Of a stretch of 64,000 nt of DNA, positions 62,645-64,000 are shown piece after piece. Under the pieces are notes generated by a model. That model worked only from the letters and a program-made list of their open reading frames with translations. It had not been told where the DNA came from and did not search any database. A program made the position numbers and the translations under genes. Location of the stretch: contig CP096135.1 of the NCBI GenBank assembly GCA_023213195.1, positions 2,352,842 to 2,416,841 on the forward strand, written 5' to 3'. The DNA comes from Sphingobacteriales bacterium JAD_PAG50586_3. GTDB lineage: Bacteria; Bacteroidota; Bacteroidia; CAMBQF01. How positions within the stretch are numbered: position 1 is the first letter of the stretch; each line of letters opens with the position of its first letter.

Positions 62645-63245
62645 GTAGGCTATCCACATGCTTCTTAAAGACATTAATTGCAGTACCCACAAATTTTATA
62701 TAGGTTTTGTAATCTTTACGGCGCCAATTACCTGTATATTTCATTGAGCTAACTTGTAAAAAATAGCCCTTGTATACATAATTGGAATCGTGGATATTAT
62801 GTATATAATATTCTTTATCTGTAATGTCGGTATATATATAATGACTGTAAACTACAGTATCAGCTTTAATTGCCAGTTTTTTATAATTTGTTTCATCGTA
62901 TCTAATATTAATTTCTCCGCTTGGATATTTAAGTGTATCGATTTTTGACTGGGTTTTAAAATCAATTTTATCTGGGTTAAATACACGATAATAAAGGGAA
63001 GAATCATTTTTATGCATGTCAACTAATAACCCTTGGTGCCTATTACACAATATAAAAGCATCAATATCAAAAAAGCAGTTCTTGTTGTATGATTTTAACT
63101 TAGCCTTTTTACAAAGTTGAAGATAATAAGTACTATCTTTTTTATAAGAAGCATATTCGTTACAAACATTGCAAAATGGTATTCTATTTTGTGAATAACT
63201 GTATAGCGAAAAAAATAAATACACCAAAATAACGGTTAGCTTCAT
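62634..63245 (-). CDS. Exported protein, hypothetical
   Basis: 203 residues with a signal peptide (YSYSQ, about residue 18). It is Lys/Tyr/Asn-rich, with paired Cys near the N-terminus (FCNVCNEY). Strand-rich with no identified family. It is noticeably more AT-rich than the flanking genes and its 3' end overlaps queE by 11 bp. It forms a minus-strand run with the two genes upstream (15-bp spacing to the next), so the three may be co-transcribed. Confidence 0.6.
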   Translation of the reverse strand: MKLTVILVYLFFSLYSYSQNRIPFCNVCNEYASYKKDSTYYLQLCKKAKLKSYNKNCFFDIDAFILCNRHQGLLVDMHKNDSSLYYRVFNPDKIDFKTQSKIDTLKYPSGEINIRYDETNYKKLAIKADTVVYSHYIYTDITDKEYYIHNIHDSNYVYKGYFLQVSSMKYTGNWRRKDYKTYIKFVGTAINVFKKHVDSLPTE

Positions 63246-63260
63246 TAGATTTCAAACGGC

Positions 63261-63758
63261 TTATTTATTATTTAGTTGCTGTTGTTTTAAATCGTTATCT
63301 AAGGTCCAATGCAAGTCTTTGTATTTTCTGAATTTTCTGACACAGCGGGCTATAAATTTATTGTACATGTTGTCAGCTTTAGCCATGTCTTCTGCCTTAA
63401 TGCGAGAGAATTCCATTTTAAACCGAATCATTCCCCAACTGTAAGGGTAGTAATACGTGGTTATTTCATCTTCAAAATAATAAACATTATAACCTTTAAT
63501 ATTTACATATTTAGCCGTTGTAATATCAATGGGTTTTAGCATTTCTGCACAGGTAAAATGCAGCAGATAATCATTGTCTTTAATTATACCATAGGTAAGC
63601 GAGTCGGGTTCTGATAATGTAAAACCCCTTGGTACATTTAATTCTATTTGCAGAAAAGTTGAAAATTCGAAATGCTGCACACGTCTGCCATAGGAATCTA
63701 CCTGCGCGTTTAAAGAAGTAATAAAACATAGAAAAATGAAGGCAAGTAATGTTTTCAT
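63261..63758 (-). CDS. Exported protein, hypothetical
   Basis: 165 residues from the ATG at 63758 (the GTG at 63761 adds one residue). Signal peptide ending NAQ (about residue 19), then a mixed alpha/beta domain with QIELNVPRGFTLSEPDSLTYG and RIKAEDMAKADNMYNKFI and a Gln/Asn-rich tail. No family was recognised. It lies 5 bp after the partial gene at 63764 on the same strand. Confidence 0.6.
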   Translation of the reverse strand: MKTLLAFIFLCFITSLNAQVDSYGRRVQHFEFSTFLQIELNVPRGFTLSEPDSLTYGIIKDNDYLLHFTCAEMLKPIDITTAKYVNIKGYNVYYFEDEITTYYYPYSWGMIRFKMEFSRIKAEDMAKADNMYNKFIARCVRKFRKYKDLHWTLDNDLKQQQLNNK

Positions 63759-63763
63759 CACAT

Positions 63764-64000
63764 TTACTCCTTCTCCACAACACCGTTACTAATCCACAAA
63801 TACGATTTGGCTAGTTCTTCTAAGGCTTTGTAATTTTTCTTTAGTTCTTTTTTATCGCGGGTGTGCAGTACCAGTGTTACTACGCCGGTTGTGCCGCGGG
63901 TGTAGGCAATGTATTCGTACGCACGAATGTTATCAGCAGTATATTCAAAATAGTAAATGGTAAAGGTGGGTTTAGCCAAGACAAGGTCTTCTTTAAACTC
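63764..64000 (-). CDS. Hypothetical protein (partial, runs off window end)
   Basis: The open frame continues to the last base; the visible C-terminal 78 residues include LAKPTFTIYYFEYTADNIRAYEY, then VVTLVLHTRDKKELKKNYKAL. No domain is recognised; the start lies beyond the window. The apparent start inside the window is a TTG in a continuing frame, so the N-terminus is missing. It heads the minus-strand run down to 62634. Confidence 0.6.
   Translation of the reverse strand, partial: EFKEDLVLAKPTFTIYYFEYTADNIRAYEYIAYTRGTTGVVTLVLHTRDKKELKKNYKALEELAKSYLWISNGVVEKE

Noticed and set aside
1..64000. tRNA or rRNA genes
   Set aside because: No T-arm-like GTTCRANNC context with a matching acceptor stem, and no rRNA-like sequence was found by eye; a covariance search would be more sensitive.

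Overview
The window looks like chromosomal DNA of a Bacteroidota bacterium. The evidence is C-terminal type IX secretion (T9SS) sorting domains on two exported proteins, many SPII lipoproteins, DUF4290 and DUF2490 genes, tandem TonB C-terminal domain proteins, and repeated TAnnTTTG -7 promoter elements in place of E. coli-type boxes. It is mostly a housekeeping and envelope region. I saw no rRNA, tRNA, CRISPR array or phage.

Layout. 1-12.9 kb: TonB-like proteins, UvrD/PcrA helicase, DUF4290 protein, murA, a DUF2490 protein, a GAF histidine kinase with its receiver protein, a glycosyltransferase, a DUF4349 lipoprotein and a TlpA thioredoxin. 12.9-24.3 kb: toxin-antitoxin pair, grpE-dnaJ, lolA, ftsK, dacB-type carboxypeptidase and the 2-oxoacid:ferredoxin oxidoreductase pair korA-korB. 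24.3-27 kb: a repeat-rich stretch holding only three small genes. 27-37.6 kb: multifunctional beta-oxidation enzyme, bacilliredoxin, MBL-fold lipoprotein, plsC-gatC, trpS, dcd, a LuxE-like acyl-activating enzyme, rimM and hpf. 38-46 kb: a giant alpha-2-macroglobulin lipoprotein, then a cysteine operon (Cys-rich leader peptide, attenuator-like terminator, cysE, cysK, DUF4395). 46-64 kb: secreted PHP-type protein, rluF, a methyltransferase/glycosyltransferase cluster, sterol-desaturase family protein, acyl-CoA dehydrogenase/oxidase, metK with an AT-hook tail, WG-repeat protein, M15 peptidase, a half-size TauE, queE and small exported proteins.

The most unusual signal is a family of elements built from degenerate tandem units of 7 bp (or 8 bp) whose sequence differs at each locus. 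At three loci (5245-5675, 7066-7502, 22806-23246) two such arrays face each other as an inverted repeat and enclose one small four-helix-bundle gene of the 23S rRNA intervening-sequence (S23/IVP) type. All three elements are about 430-440 bp long. Four further loci have facing arrays without the gene, and at least six have a single array. Many arrays start at or within a few bases of a neighbour's stop codon. This looks like a dispersed, possibly mobile, hairpin-forming element family.

Quality caveat: about 27 single-base frameshifts split otherwise normal genes, nearly all as one missing base in a homopolymer. I read these as sequencing or assembly errors, so broken genes are annotated at their reconstructed extent with the frameshift position noted.
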